This document shows, in pieces, positions 28,856 through 38,000 of a DNA stretch of 64,000 nucleotides; position 1 is the stretch's first letter; every line of letters starts with the position of its first letter. The DNA is from Actinosynnema pretiosum. Its GTDB lineage: Bacteria; Actinomycetota; Actinomycetes; Mycobacteriales; Pseudonocardiaceae. The notes under the pieces were generated by a model that worked only from the letters and a program-made list of their open reading frames with translations, had not been told where the DNA came from and did no database searches. The DNA is taken from positions 1-64,000 of the forward strand of contig NZ_JAMTCF010000015.1 of assembly GCF_024171695.1 (NCBI RefSeq), written 5' to 3'. The translations under genes were made by a program, and so were the position numbers.

Positions 28856-29992
28856 ATGACCCCCGGTCCCGTCCTCCCCCCTCGGCTGCCCTCCCTCACC
28901 GGGATCCGCGCGCCGCTGGCCGTGCTCGTGTTCGTGGCCCACGCGCTCGGCTCCGCCCGGTTCTTCGCCGACGACCCGATCAACTCGCTCGGGTTCCTGC
29001 TGCCCTACGGGCCCGCCGCGCTGTCGCTGTTCTTCGTGCTCAGCGGGTTCGTGCTGGTGTGGTCGGAGCCGTGGCGCGAGGGGGTGGGCCCCTACTTCCG
29101 GCGCCGGGTCGTGCGCATCCTGCCCACCCACGTGCTGACGTGGGGCGCGGTGCTGCTGCTCCTGGCGGCGCTCGGCCCGCTGCCGCTGCTCGGCGCCCTG
29201 CCCGAGGTCGGGCCCGCGCTGGTCAACCTGTCGCTGCTCCAGTCGCTCGTGCCGCTGCCCGACTACCTGCTGTCGGTGAACGGGATCAACTGGTCGGTGT
29301 CCTGCGAGGTGGTGTTCTACCTGCTGCTGCCGCTGCTGTCCCGGCCGCTGCTGCGGGTGCCCGACCACCGGTTGTGGGCGTGCTTCGGCGCGCTCGCCGC
29401 GGTGGTGCTGGTGCTGCCCGGCGTGATCGGGGCGCTGGTGGACGGGCCGCCGTGGGCGCTGTGGCCGCCGCTGTCGTTCGAGCAGGCGTGGCTGGTGAAC
29501 TTCTTCCCGCTGACCCGGTTGCCGGAGTTCCTGATGGGGGTCGTGCTCGCCAGGATCGTGGCCACCGGGCAGTGGCGGCCGGTGCGGGCCCTGTGGCCGC
29601 TGCTGGGGGTGGCGGCGGTGTGGGCGCTGCTGCCGGTGCTGCCGCAGGTGTACGCGCGCAGCGCGATCGCGGCCGTCCCGCTGGCGCTGCTCGTGCCGAT
29701 CATCGCCGTGCGGGACCTGGAGGGGCGGCCGTCCTGGCTGGCCCGGCCGTGGGTGCGGGTCGCGGGGGACATGAGCTACGCGACGTACCTGCTGCACTGG
29801 CCGCTGCTGGCGGTGGCCAAGCACGTCACGGGGGACCGGCTGCTCGGCCTGGGGGAGGGGCTGCTGCTGGTGGCGGCGCTGTACGCGCTCACCCAGGGGC
29901 TCAGCCTGCTGCTGCACCGGTGGGTGGAGCGCCCGCTGCTGCGGCGCGCCCACCGGCCGAGGCGGTCGCCCGCCCCGGACCCGGCGGGGTGA
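28856..29992 (+). CDS. asm19: Membrane acyltransferase (acyltransferase-3 family), 3-O-acylation
   Basis: 378 residues with about ten hydrophobic segments. It opens with the family motif LTGIRAPLAVLVFVAHAL (His in the first segment) and contains FFVLSGFVLVWS, WSVSCEVVFYLLLP and a C-terminal YATYLLHWPLL. In ansamitocin biosynthesis Asm19 attaches short-chain acyl groups (such as isobutyryl) to the C3 hydroxyl. AGGGAG stands just before the ATG. It converges on asm20 with only 13 bp between the stops. Confidence 0.93.
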   Translation: MTPGPVLPPRLPSLTGIRAPLAVLVFVAHALGSARFFADDPINSLGFLLPYGPAALSLFFVLSGFVLVWSEPWREGVGPYFRRRVVRILPTHVLTWGAVLLLLAALGPLPLLGALPEVGPALVNLSLLQSLVPLPDYLLSVNGINWSVSCEVVFYLLLPLLSRPLLRVPDHRLWACFGALAAVVLVLPGVIGALVDGPPWALWPPLSFEQAWLVNFFPLTRLPEFLMGVVLARIVATGQWRPVRALWPLLGVAAVWALLPVLPQVYARSAIAAVPLALLVPIIAVRDLEGRPSWLARPWVRVAGDMSYATYLLHWPLLAVAKHVTGDRLLGLGEGLLLVAALYALTQGLSLLLHRWVERPLLRRAHRPRRSPAPDPAG

Positions 29993-30005
29993 GCCCGCCC
30001 GCGCG

Positions 30006-30353
30006 TCAGACCGCCGCGAGCGCCCTGACCTCCACCACGTTCAGCTTCGCGTCGGGCACGCGCGCCGCGATCTCCAGCGCGCGGTCCTCGTCGGCGCAGT
30101 CCACCACGAAGTACCCGGCCAGGTAGCGGTCCTCGTCGGTGAGCGGGCCGCGCGCCACGTCGGCGCGGCCGTCGCGCACCCGCACGGACACCGCGTTCCT
30201 GCGGTGGGTGAGCGGGGAGCCGTGGCAGTGCTCGCCGGTGGCCTCGATCTCCTCGGTGAACGCGGCGTACTCGGCCAGGAACTCCTCCTTGTCGGCCTGC
30301 GTCAGGGTCTGCCACCGCTCGTCGCTGGTGTGGATGAGCAGCATGTACTTCAC
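30006..30353 (-). CDS. asm20: YCII-related (DGPF-type) small protein
   Basis: 115 residues from GTG 30353, preceded by GAGGAGG. Features of the YCII/DGPF family: N-terminal MKYMLLIHTSDERW, a central RRNAVSVRVRDGRADVARGPLTDE and the C-terminal half with FVVDCADEDRALEIAARVP. These dimeric ferredoxin-like-fold proteins are often near sigma factors, but none is present here. Function in the pathway is unknown. It is divergent from asm21 across a 194-bp region. Confidence 0.85.
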   Translation of the reverse strand: MKYMLLIHTSDERWQTLTQADKEEFLAEYAAFTEEIEATGEHCHGSPLTHRRNAVSVRVRDGRADVARGPLTDEDRYLAGYFVVDCADEDRALEIAARVPDAKLNVVEVRALAAV

Positions 30354-30411
30354 GGGGGCCTCCTCGCGCCGGGGACGTGCGGACAGCAGTGAAACCAGGG
30401 GTTCCTCGGGC

Positions 30412-30453
30412 TGTCAATCGTCTGTGGCGCAAGGGATTACCACCTGATTGACA
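30412..30453. promoter_or_regulatory. Inverted repeat with outward TTGACA boxes between asm20 and asm21
   Basis: TGTCAATC (30412-30419) and GATTGACA (30446-30453) are perfect inverted repeats. The symmetry extends imperfectly inward (TGTGG near 30423, CCACC near 30440). Each arm also presents a TTGACA -35-like hexamer, pointing toward asm20 on the minus strand and toward asm21 on the plus strand. A dyad covering both -35 boxes looks like an operator for coordinated control. The -10 boxes are not clear. Confidence 0.5.
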
Positions 30454-30547
30454 AGCGGTGGAAACGGCAACTGCCAACCACGCCCGCGCGGTCTACCGTC
30501 CGAAGTGGAGTTCCGCTACCCCCGTCCCCTCCACACGGATTGGCCCG

Positions 30548-32572
30548 GTGACAGAGACCATGCTCGTGCTCGGCCTGAACGGCAACTTCTCGACCTCGGC
30601 CGAGGAGCTGGTGCCGGGGATGCTGGAGTTCTTCTTCCACGACTCGTCGGCGAGCCTGCTGCGCGACGGCGAGCTGCTGGCCGCCGTGGAGGAGGAGCGG
30701 TACAACCGGATCAAGAAGACCACCCGGTTCCCCAGCGCGGCGGCGCGGGCCTGCTTCGAGGAGACCGGGCTGCGGCCCGAGGACGTGGACGCGGTGGCGT
30801 TCTACTTCCCCGAGGACCACGTGGACAACGTGCTCGGCCAGCTCTACTGCCAGAGCCCCGCCGTGCCGCTGCGGTACTCGCGCGACCTGGTGCGCGACCG
30901 GCTGCGCAGCGAGCTGGGCTGGGACCTGCCGCCGGAGAAGCTGCACTACGTGCCGCACCACCTGGCGCACGCGATGTCCTCGTTCGGGCACTCCGGGTTC
31001 GAGTCGGCGCTGACCGTCGTGTTCGACGGCCGGGGGGAGAGCTCGTCCGGCACCGTCTACCGGATCGGGCCCGGCGGGGTCGAGTCGCTGGCCTCGTACC
31101 CGGTGCACCAGTCGCTGGGGTTCTGGTACCTGTTCGGCACGCAGCTGCTCGGCTACGGCTTCGGCGACGAGTACAAGGTGATGGGGCTGGCGCCCTACGG
31201 CGACCCGGCCCGGTACCGGTCGGTGTTCGAGTCGCTGCGCACCTTGACCGAGGACGGCGGGTACGACCTGGCGGGCAACCTGGTCACGCCCAACTCGTTC
31301 ATCCCGGAGATGCTCGCGACCGGGTTCGCGCCGCGCCGCAAGGGCGAGGAGTTCACCCAGGACCACAAGGACTTCGCCGCCGCGCTGCAGGAGAACGTGG
31401 AGCAGGTCGCGCTGCACGTGATCCGGCACTGGGCCGAGCGGACCGGTGAGCGGGCGCTGTGCTTCGGCGGCGGGGTCGCGCACAACTCCAGCCTCAACGG
31501 GGTGATCCTGCGGTCGGGGCTGTTCGACCGGGTGTTCGTGCACCCCGCGTCGCACGACGCCGGGGCCGGGACCGGGGCCGCCCTGGCGGTGGAGCACCGC
31601 TTGTCCGGGCGGGTGCCCCGCGTCGCGCTCCACCGGGCCGACCTCGGTGGCGGGCTCGGGGACGAGCGGGACGTCGTGCTCAAGCTGAAGAGCTGGGACG
31701 GCTTCGTCGAGCTCGTGCACCGGGCGGCGGACGTGGAGGACCTGGTCGACACCTCGGCCAGGCTGCTCGCGGACGGCGCGGTGCTCGGGTGGGCGCGCGG
31801 CAGGTCGGAGTTCGGTCCGCGCGCGCTGGGCAGCCGCAGCATCGTCGCCGACGCCAGGCCCGCCGCGAACCAGACCAGGATCAACGCGATGGTGAAGAAG
31901 CGGGAGAGCTACCGGCCGTTCGCGCCCGTGGTCACCCCCGACGCCGCCGCCGAGTACTTCGAGATCCCGGACGTCGAGGCCGAGCTGGGGTTCATGTCGT
32001 TCGTGGTGCCCGTGCGGCCCGAGCACCGGGCCGGGCTGGGCGCGGTGACCCACGTGGACGGCACGGCGCGGGTGCAGGTGGTGACCTCGCGGGCGAACCC
32101 GGCGTTCCACCGGCTGGTGGAGCGGTTCGGCGAGCTGACCGGCACGCCGGTGCTGCTGAACACCTCGTTCAACAACCACGCCGAGCCGATCGTGCAGACC
32201 TTCGAGGACGTGCTGACCAGCTTCCTGACCACGGAGCTGGACTACCTGGTGGTCGGCGACTCGGTGGTCCGCAGGCGCCCGGACTTCCTGGGAGCCCTGG
32301 ACGACGCGGTGATCCGGTTCCGCCCGGAGACCAGGGTGGTGGGCCGGGTGCGCTTCCCGGTCGGCGGCGGCCGGGTGGAGGAGCACGAGGTCTTCCTGGA
32401 GTACGCGGAGGGCCCGCGCAAGGCGGTCTCCGCGCGGGCGCACGGGTTGCTGGCGCGGGTGGACGGGACGAGCACGGTGGCCGAACTGGCGGGCGACGAG
32501 GTGGACGACGACCTGAGGCGGGAACTGCTCGACCTGTGGACCGACCGGTACTTCGTGCTGGGACCTGCTTAG
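30548..32572 (+). CDS. asm21: O-carbamoyltransferase (NodU/CmcH family)
   Basis: 674 residues from GTG 30548 (ATG 30560 is an alternative). The N-terminal half has LGLNGNFS, a FHDSSAS motif and metal-binding HHLAHAMSSF. The C-terminal half has CFGGGVAHNSSLNG and GRSEFGPRALGSRSI, then KKRESYRPFAPVV typical of the carbamoyl-transfer domain. It uses carbamoyl phosphate and ATP. Asm21 carbamoylates the C7 hydroxyl, after which the cyclic carbinolamide forms with C9. The hydroxyl it acts on is the one left by the AsmC KR. Confidence 0.93.
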   Translation: MTETMLVLGLNGNFSTSAEELVPGMLEFFFHDSSASLLRDGELLAAVEEERYNRIKKTTRFPSAAARACFEETGLRPEDVDAVAFYFPEDHVDNVLGQLYCQSPAVPLRYSRDLVRDRLRSELGWDLPPEKLHYVPHHLAHAMSSFGHSGFESALTVVFDGRGESSSGTVYRIGPGGVESLASYPVHQSLGFWYLFGTQLLGYGFGDEYKVMGLAPYGDPARYRSVFESLRTLTEDGGYDLAGNLVTPNSFIPEMLATGFAPRRKGEEFTQDHKDFAAALQENVEQVALHVIRHWAERTGERALCFGGGVAHNSSLNGVILRSGLFDRVFVHPASHDAGAGTGAALAVEHRLSGRVPRVALHRADLGGGLGDERDVVLKLKSWDGFVELVHRAADVEDLVDTSARLLADGAVLGWARGRSEFGPRALGSRSIVADARPAANQTRINAMVKKRESYRPFAPVVTPDAAAEYFEIPDVEAELGFMSFVVPVRPEHRAGLGAVTHVDGTARVQVVTSRANPAFHRLVERFGELTGTPVLLNTSFNNHAEPIVQTFEDVLTSFLTTELDYLVVGDSVVRRRPDFLGALDDAVIRFRPETRVVGRVRFPVGGGRVEEHEVFLEYAEGPRKAVSARAHGLLARVDGTSTVAELAGDEVDDDLRRELLDLWTDRYFVLGPA

Positions 32573-32856
32573 GGCCTGGGCTCGCCGGGGACTCGGGCTC
32601 GTCTGGGACTCGTACTCGTACGCGGGGAGGGGACGGGGCACGCGGCTAGGCGGCGTGCGTCACGGCAGCGTGTGGCACGGCACGCAGGCATGGCAGGGCA
32701 TAGCAAGCAGGCGCGGCGGCGCAAGGCGACGTGGCGTGGCGCGTGGCAAGGCGGAGCAGGGTGCGGCTGTGCCATGTGCGGTGAGGCTGCTGCGGACGGC
32801 GTTCCGAGTGGTGGGTCGTTCGCCGGGTTTGGTGTGGTGGTGGAGGAGGACGTGGC
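32573..32856. other. Non-coding stretch after asm21
   Basis: 284 bp with short reiterations such as ggcacgg/ggcatggcagggca and lower GC than the coding DNA. I see no convincing gene. GGAGGAGGA at 32843-32851 is a strong ribosome site for the next small gene. Confidence 0.5.
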
Positions 32857-33222
32857 GTGGCCGCAGGGGCGGTGGAGTCTGTGCTGGCCAAGGCCGAGGT
32901 GGAGCGGCTCGTCGCTCGGTTGGCGCTGGTGGGTGAGGGACGTGATCCGCTGGTCGCGGCTGCCGCGTCCTGCCTGGCCGCAGTCGCGCTGCTGTGCGAG
33001 GCCTGGGAGCAGCGGGGCGCCGAGGGCGGGGGTGATGTACTCCGAGGGCAGGGCGCGGAGTCCTGCCGCGAAGCCCTGGGCGCCACCAGGGCTGCTGTTG
33101 AGGCGACCCGGTTCGCGCTGGTGGAGATGAACGATCGGGCGCGGCGGGCGGTTGGGGAACGGGTGGCTTCGGGACGAACGGACGACGTTCGGGTGCCCAA
33201 CGTGCGAACGGCTGCGGACTAG
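32857..33222 (+). CDS. Small helical protein of unknown function
   Basis: 121 residues from GTG 32857, seven bases after a strong GGAGGAGGA. It is Ala/Val/Glu/Arg-rich and predicted to be mostly alpha-helical, with segments AKAEVERLVARLALVGEG, AAAASCLAAVALLCEAWE and CREALGATRAAVEATRFALV. There is no signal peptide. The middle helix is hydrophobic but short and contains two Cys residues. Codon usage is less extreme than in the asm genes. I do not recognise the family. It points the same way as the AHBA kinase gene 302 bp downstream, from which it is separated by tandem repeats. It is probably real because of the ribosome site and a regular codon pattern. Confidence 0.6.
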   Translation: MAAGAVESVLAKAEVERLVARLALVGEGRDPLVAAAASCLAAVALLCEAWEQRGAEGGGDVLRGQGAESCREALGATRAAVEATRFALVEMNDRARRAVGERVASGRTDDVRVPNVRTAAD

Positions 33223-33417
33223 TACCGACAGCTCGTACCGGGGGTGCGGAGGTTCGTACCGGGGCGTGCGGACGGGCTCATACCGGGGTGGCCGGACGGC
33301 TCGTGTCGGGAGGTCATCCGGGTCGCCGTGCGCTGAGAACTCGGGCTGGGCAGCCGAGAACATGTGTCGGTGAGCTGTGAGCTGTGAGCTGTGAGCTGTG
33401 AGCTGTGAGCTGTGAGC
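33221..33417. repeat. Two adjacent repeat arrays upstream of asm22
   Basis: 33221-33312 contains three to four imperfect copies of a 22-24 bp unit (gctcgtaccggggtgcggac-like). 33370-33417 contains six perfect 7-bp copies of gtgagct plus a partial seventh. The 7-bp array ends about 108 bp before the asm22 start, and copy number could vary by slippage. Confidence 0.85.
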
Positions 33418-33524
33418 GTGGCGCTGCGAGCTGGGGCGCTGTTTGCCGGGGTGCGGGGCGGGTGGCCGCGCCTCGGGGTTGTGGGGGGTTCGGTGGCTGG
33501 GCGTCGCGGGGGCGGGGTGGCGGT

Positions 33525-34433
33525 GTGAGTGGTGCGGGTGGGGTGGTCGGGGTTGATCTTGGGGGGACCAAGGCCGCTGTTCGGGTTGTCGGTGGGGACG
33601 GTGGTTCGCACGACAGCGTGGTGCTGTGGGAGACCGGTGCTTCCGCCCGCGAGGACCTCGCTCTGCTCGCTCGGACAATCGAGCGGGCTTGTGGGGAAGT
33701 AGGGGATGCGGAGGGTGGTGTGGTGTCCGTCGGGGTCGCGGTGCCCGCCACGCTCGATCGCTCCGGAACCGTGGTCGCCTGGCCGGGACGACCCGCTTGG
33801 GTCGGGGTGGACGTGCTCGGTGCGCTGGGTGCGATGTTCCCCGGCGCCTCGGTGCGGCACGGGGACGACGGCGACCTCGCGGCGCTCGCCGAGGCCGACG
33901 CCGCAGGGTGCGGTGATCTGCTGTACGTCGGCGTGGGCACCGGGGTCGGTGGCGGGATCGTCTCGGGTGGACTGCCGCTGAACTCGGGCGCCTCGTGCGA
34001 GGTCGGGCACGTGGTCGTCGAGCGGGGTGGCGCCCGGTGCGACTGCGGGCGGCGCGGGTGCGTGCAGGCGTTCGCGTCCGGGCCCGCGATCCTGCGCGGG
34101 GCTGCTGCCCGAGGCGGGCGGGTCGAGGGGCTGGGTGACGTTCGGGACGGTGTCGCGCGCGGGGAGGAGTGGGCGGTGGCGGCCTTCGAGGACGCCGCGT
34201 CCGCGCTGGCCGCGCTGGTGATCGGGGTGGGGGAGCTGGTCCGGCCCGAGTTGGCGCTGATCGGTGGTGGCGTCACCACCGCGTTGCCCGGACTTGTGCC
34301 CGCTGTCGCCGAGCGGGTCGCGGGGCTGGGCAGGACCGGACACCCGGTGCCGTCGGTGCGACCGGCGGTGCTCGGGGCCGAGTCCTCGTTGCACGGGGCA
34401 CTTGTCCTGGCGGGTAAGGGAAATCGGGAGTAG
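33525..34433 (+). CDS. asm22: ROK-family kinase of AHBA biosynthesis (RifN-like)
   Basis: 302 residues from GTG 33525, just before the phosphate-binding motif VVGVDLGGTKAAVRVV. It has the ROK zinc motif CDCGRRGCVQAF and the catalytic region VGVGTGVGGGIVSGG with EVGHVVVERGG. In the aminoshikimate pathway RifN-type kinases phosphorylate kanosamine to kanosamine 6-phosphate. Third codon positions contain noticeably more T than in the PKS genes (for example GTTCGGGTTGTC, GATCTG), suggesting a different history. The other AHBA genes lie 19 kb away, beyond the NRPS block. Confidence 0.88.
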   Translation: MSGAGGVVGVDLGGTKAAVRVVGGDGGSHDSVVLWETGASAREDLALLARTIERACGEVGDAEGGVVSVGVAVPATLDRSGTVVAWPGRPAWVGVDVLGALGAMFPGASVRHGDDGDLAALAEADAAGCGDLLYVGVGTGVGGGIVSGGLPLNSGASCEVGHVVVERGGARCDCGRRGCVQAFASGPAILRGAAARGGRVEGLGDVRDGVARGEEWAVAAFEDAASALAALVIGVGELVRPELALIGGGVTTALPGLVPAVAERVAGLGRTGHPVPSVRPAVLGAESSLHGALVLAGKGNRE

Positions 34434-34512
34434 CGCGACGACCGGGTGCGCGGGACCGGCGAGATGTTCGGCCTCGGTGGTGTCCTGCAAGTCGGTGAAC
34501 AGGGCGTCTGAC

Positions 34513-34612
34513 AGTTCTGGTGCATGGTGGGCCGTGAGTGACGACTCCGGTGTCGTCCGGGTCCACCGGCACGCTGCCGGTGCCTGGGAAAAAGGGGGGT
34601 GCGCCGCCGCTG
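34513..34612 (+). pseudogene. IS5-type transposase fragment (left edge of NRPS block)
   Basis: The plus-strand frame encodes WAVSDDSGVVRVHRHAAGAW followed by EKGG. This closely resembles the conserved second DDE region of IS5-family transposases (W-x-V-S-V-DST-VVR-x-H-QHAAGA-R-KG). No start codon, catalytic remainder or terminal inverted repeats are visible, so it is a remnant. It lies between asm22 and the terminator of the NRPS operon. Confidence 0.7.
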
Positions 34613-34758
34613 CCGGACGGCATCCGCGTCGCCCGCCCCGGCCCCTGCCACCCGCCACACCAGCCGCCTGCCACCAGGCCGAACCCACCATCGCCGCCCT
34701 CGTGCCCTGGCCACGACGACGACCCGCAGGACAACCCCCAGGCCCGAACCGGGCCGCA

Positions 34759-34799
34759 CGACGGCAGGGCCGGTCCGCCTCGGACCGGCCCTGCCGTCG
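34759..34799. terminator. Strong intrinsic terminator hairpin, 19-bp perfect stem
   Basis: A 19-bp perfect inverted repeat (34759-34777 against 34781-34799; arms cgacggcagggccggtccg and its complement) with a 3-nt loop. It lies 23 bp beyond the stop of the MbtH-like gene, so it most likely terminates the leftward NRPS operon. It would also stop rightward transcription coming from asm22. No T-run is present, as is common in high-GC actinomycetes. Confidence 0.88.
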
Positions 34800-34821
34800 C
34801 GGGCCGGCCCCGGCGGTCACC

Positions 34822-35022
34822 TCACCGCGCCTCCATCGCCCGCCGCAGGCTGGCCGGGCGCATGTCGGTCCACACCTCGTCCACGTGGGCCAGGCACTCC
34901 TGCCGAGTGCCCCGGAAGCCCGTCGCGCGCCAGCCGGGCGGGTCCTCGCGGTCCTCCGGCCAGATCGAGTGCTGCTCCTCGTCGTTGACGACGACCTTGT
35001 AGCTGATCTCCTCGTCCTGCAC
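34822..35022 (-). CDS. MbtH-like protein
   Basis: 66 residues from GTG 35022 with GGAGG about 8 bases upstream. It shows the MbtH signature: NDEEQHSIWP, PPGWRATGFRGTRQECL and VDEVWTDMRPASLR. MbtH-like proteins bind adenylation domains and are often needed for their solubility and activity. It is the last gene of the NRPS operon, 14 bp after the NRPS-3 stop. Confidence 0.95.
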   Translation of the reverse strand: MQDEEISYKVVVNDEEQHSIWPEDREDPPGWRATGFRGTRQECLAHVDEVWTDMRPASLRRAMEAR

Positions 35023-35036
35023 CGCGTTCCTCCGGT

Positions 35037-38000
35037 TCACTGCTCGGTGGTGATGACGTCCAGCGCGGCCTCGAAGTTCTCCAGCACCCGGTCCACGGCC
35101 GCGTCGTCGTGGACCGAGCGGTCGAACACCGCTTCGAGGCGGATCTCCTCGTCGGGGGTGACGACGAGCGTGAAGGGGTAGTTCGTCCACGTCTTGGCCG
35201 GGGACAGCCAGTCCACGTCCGGCGCGAGGCGCCGCCGCACGTCCGCGCTCGCCGGGTAGGTCTCGACCACGAGGATCGTGTCGAACAGCGGCACCGCGCG
35301 CGGCAGTTCGCTCCACCCGTGCACGCGCACCAGCGGGGTCCGCTCCGACGGGATCCCCGCCCAATCGCGCTGCACCTCGCGCAGCCACTCGCCGACGTCC
35401 CCGCCGTCCGGGACCCGCACCCGTACCGGCAGGGTGTTGATGAACATGCCCAGCTCGCGCGTCGTGCCCGGTTCGGCGGTGCGCCCGGAGGCGGTGCCGC
35501 CGAAGACCACGTCCGGGGTGCCCGCGTACCGCGACAGCAGCAGCGCCCACGCCGCCTGCGCGACGGTGCTCGCGGTGACCCGGTTCTCCCTGGCGCAGCG
35601 GGACAACCGGGCGCCCAGCTCCGCGGGCAGGCGGCGCTCCCGCTGCGCGTTGCCCCGGCCCGCGCCCGCGAACGACCTCGGCAGCCCGGTGGGGGAGCGG
35701 AAGCCCGCCAGCCGGGCCCGCCAGAACCGCTCCTCGTCCGCGCTGGGCTCGACCGCCGGGCCCGGCCGCCACGGCAGCTCCGGCGCGGGCAGCTCGCGCC
35801 CGGCCAGGCGCGCGGCGTAGCGGTCGAAGAACTCCTCCAGCAGGCACAGGATGCTCCACCCGTCCAGCAGGAGGTGGTGGCTGGTCAGCACGGCCACCGC
35901 CCGCTCGCGCAGGCGCACGAGCGTGAGCCGCAGCAGCGGGGCGCGGCCCACGTCGAAGCCCTCGTGCCGGTCCGCCTCCAGCAGTGCCCGCAGCCGCCCG
36001 GCGATCCCGTCCGGCGGCCACGCCGAGCCGTCGACCTCGCGGACCTCCGGCCGCGCGTCGGGCACCACGACCTGCAGCGGCTCGCCGGTGCCGCGCTGCT
36101 CGACCCTGGTGCGCAGCACCGGGTGGCGCCGCACGAGGTCGTGCCACACCGCCGTGAACGCCGCGGGCTCCAGGTCGTCGTGCAGCCACTGGGTCTGGCT
36201 GATGTAGACGCCGCTGCCGGACTCGCCGAGCACGTGGAACAGCACGCCCTGCTGCGCGGCCGACAGCGGGTGCGCGTCGGTCCCGCGCCGCTGCGGCCCG
36301 GCCGGGGCCGCGCGCTCCGCGACCAGCGCGAGTTCGGCGATCGTCTGGTGCCGGAACAGCTCCCTCGGCGCCAGGCGCAGACCTGCGGCGGCGGCGCGCG
36401 CCACGATCTCGATGCCGCGCACCGAGTCGCCGCCCAGCGCGAAGTAGTTCGAGTCGGCGTCGAGGTCGGCCACGCCGAGCACGTCCCGCCAGACCTCGGC
36501 CAGCAGCCGCTCGGCCGCCGACTCCGGGGCCCGGCCGCTCCCGCGCTCCCCGAGGACCGGGTCGGGCAGCGCGCGCCGGTCGAGCTTGCCGCTGCTGGTC
36601 GTCGGCAGCTCGTCGAGCACCACGAACGCGGTCGGGACGAGCGCGTGCGGCAGCAGGTCGGCCAGGTGGGCGCGCAGCGCCACCGGCGCCGGGACGTCGT
36701 GCCCCGGCGCGACCACCACGTACCCGGTGAGCTGCCCGCGCAGCGCCACGGCAGCCCGCGCCACCGCCGGGTGCGAGGTCAGCGCGGCCTCGATCCCTGA
36801 CGGGTCCGCGCGGACGCCGTTGACCTTGAGCTGGGCGTCGACGCGGCCGAGGTGCAGCAGGTTCCCGTCGGGCAGCCGCACCGCCCGGTCGCCGGTCCGG
36901 TACAGCCGCGCGCCCGCGATCCTCGGGTGCGGCGCGAACAGCTCGGCGGTGAGCGCGGCGTTGCCGAGGTAGCCGCGCGCCAGGCCCGCGCCGGAGATGT
37001 GCACGTCGCCGGGGACGCCGACGCCTGCCGGTTCGAGCCGGGAGTCCAGCACCTCCACGCCCGTCCCGGCGATCGGGTAGCCGACCGGAACGTGCCTGCC
37101 CGGCGCGGCGTCGTCGACCACGTGCACCGTGCTGGTCATGGTCGTCTCGGTGGGCCCGTACATCGTGGCCAGGCGCGCGCCGGGAGCCGCGGCGGCCAGG
37201 TCGGCGACGTCGGCGGCGTGCAGCGGCTCACCGCTGACCAGCACCGCCCGCAGCGCGGGCAGCACCACCGAGCGCCGGGCCAGGTGCCGCGTGACCAGCC
37301 GCAGCACCGACGGCACGACCGCGAGCACCGCGGTGACCGGCTCACCCGCCAGCACCTCCACCAGCCGGTCGAGGTCGTGCGCGCCGTCGGGCAGCACGGC
37401 GACGCGGGCCCCCACGGTCAGCGGGAACAGCAGGTCGCGCAGGCTCGCGTCGAACGACACCGTGGTCAGCGCCGCCACCACGTCACCGGGGCCCGCCCAC
37501 CCGCGCGCCTCCAGGTCGGCGAAGTAGTTCGCCACCCCGCGCCGGGTCGCGGCGATCCCCTTGGGGGCGCCGGTGGAACCGGAGGTGTGCACGACGTGCG
37601 ACAGGGCCTCCGGGTGGTGCGCGGCCACGTCCCCGGCCCCCGCCTCGGCCGGGCCGCCGTCCCCGACCAGCAGGACCGCGCCCGCGCCGGGCGGGAGCCG
37701 GTCGGCGTGCCCGGCGTCGGTGAGCGTGGCGACGGGTCGGCAGCCCGCCAGCACCGCCGCGTGCCGCCCGCCGGGGTGGTCGGGGTCCAGCGGCACGAAC
37801 GCCGCCCCGGCCCGCCACACCGCGAGCAGCGCCACGACCAGGTCGATCCCCCTGGGCAGCAGCACGGCCACCAGCGCGTCCGCGCCGACGCCCCCGGCGC
37901 GCAGCCGGTCGGCCACGGCGCGCACGCGCTCGTCCAGGCCGCCGTAGGTGACGCCGTCGCCGTCGCACGTCACGGCCGTGCGGTCCGGTTCGGCGCGGAC

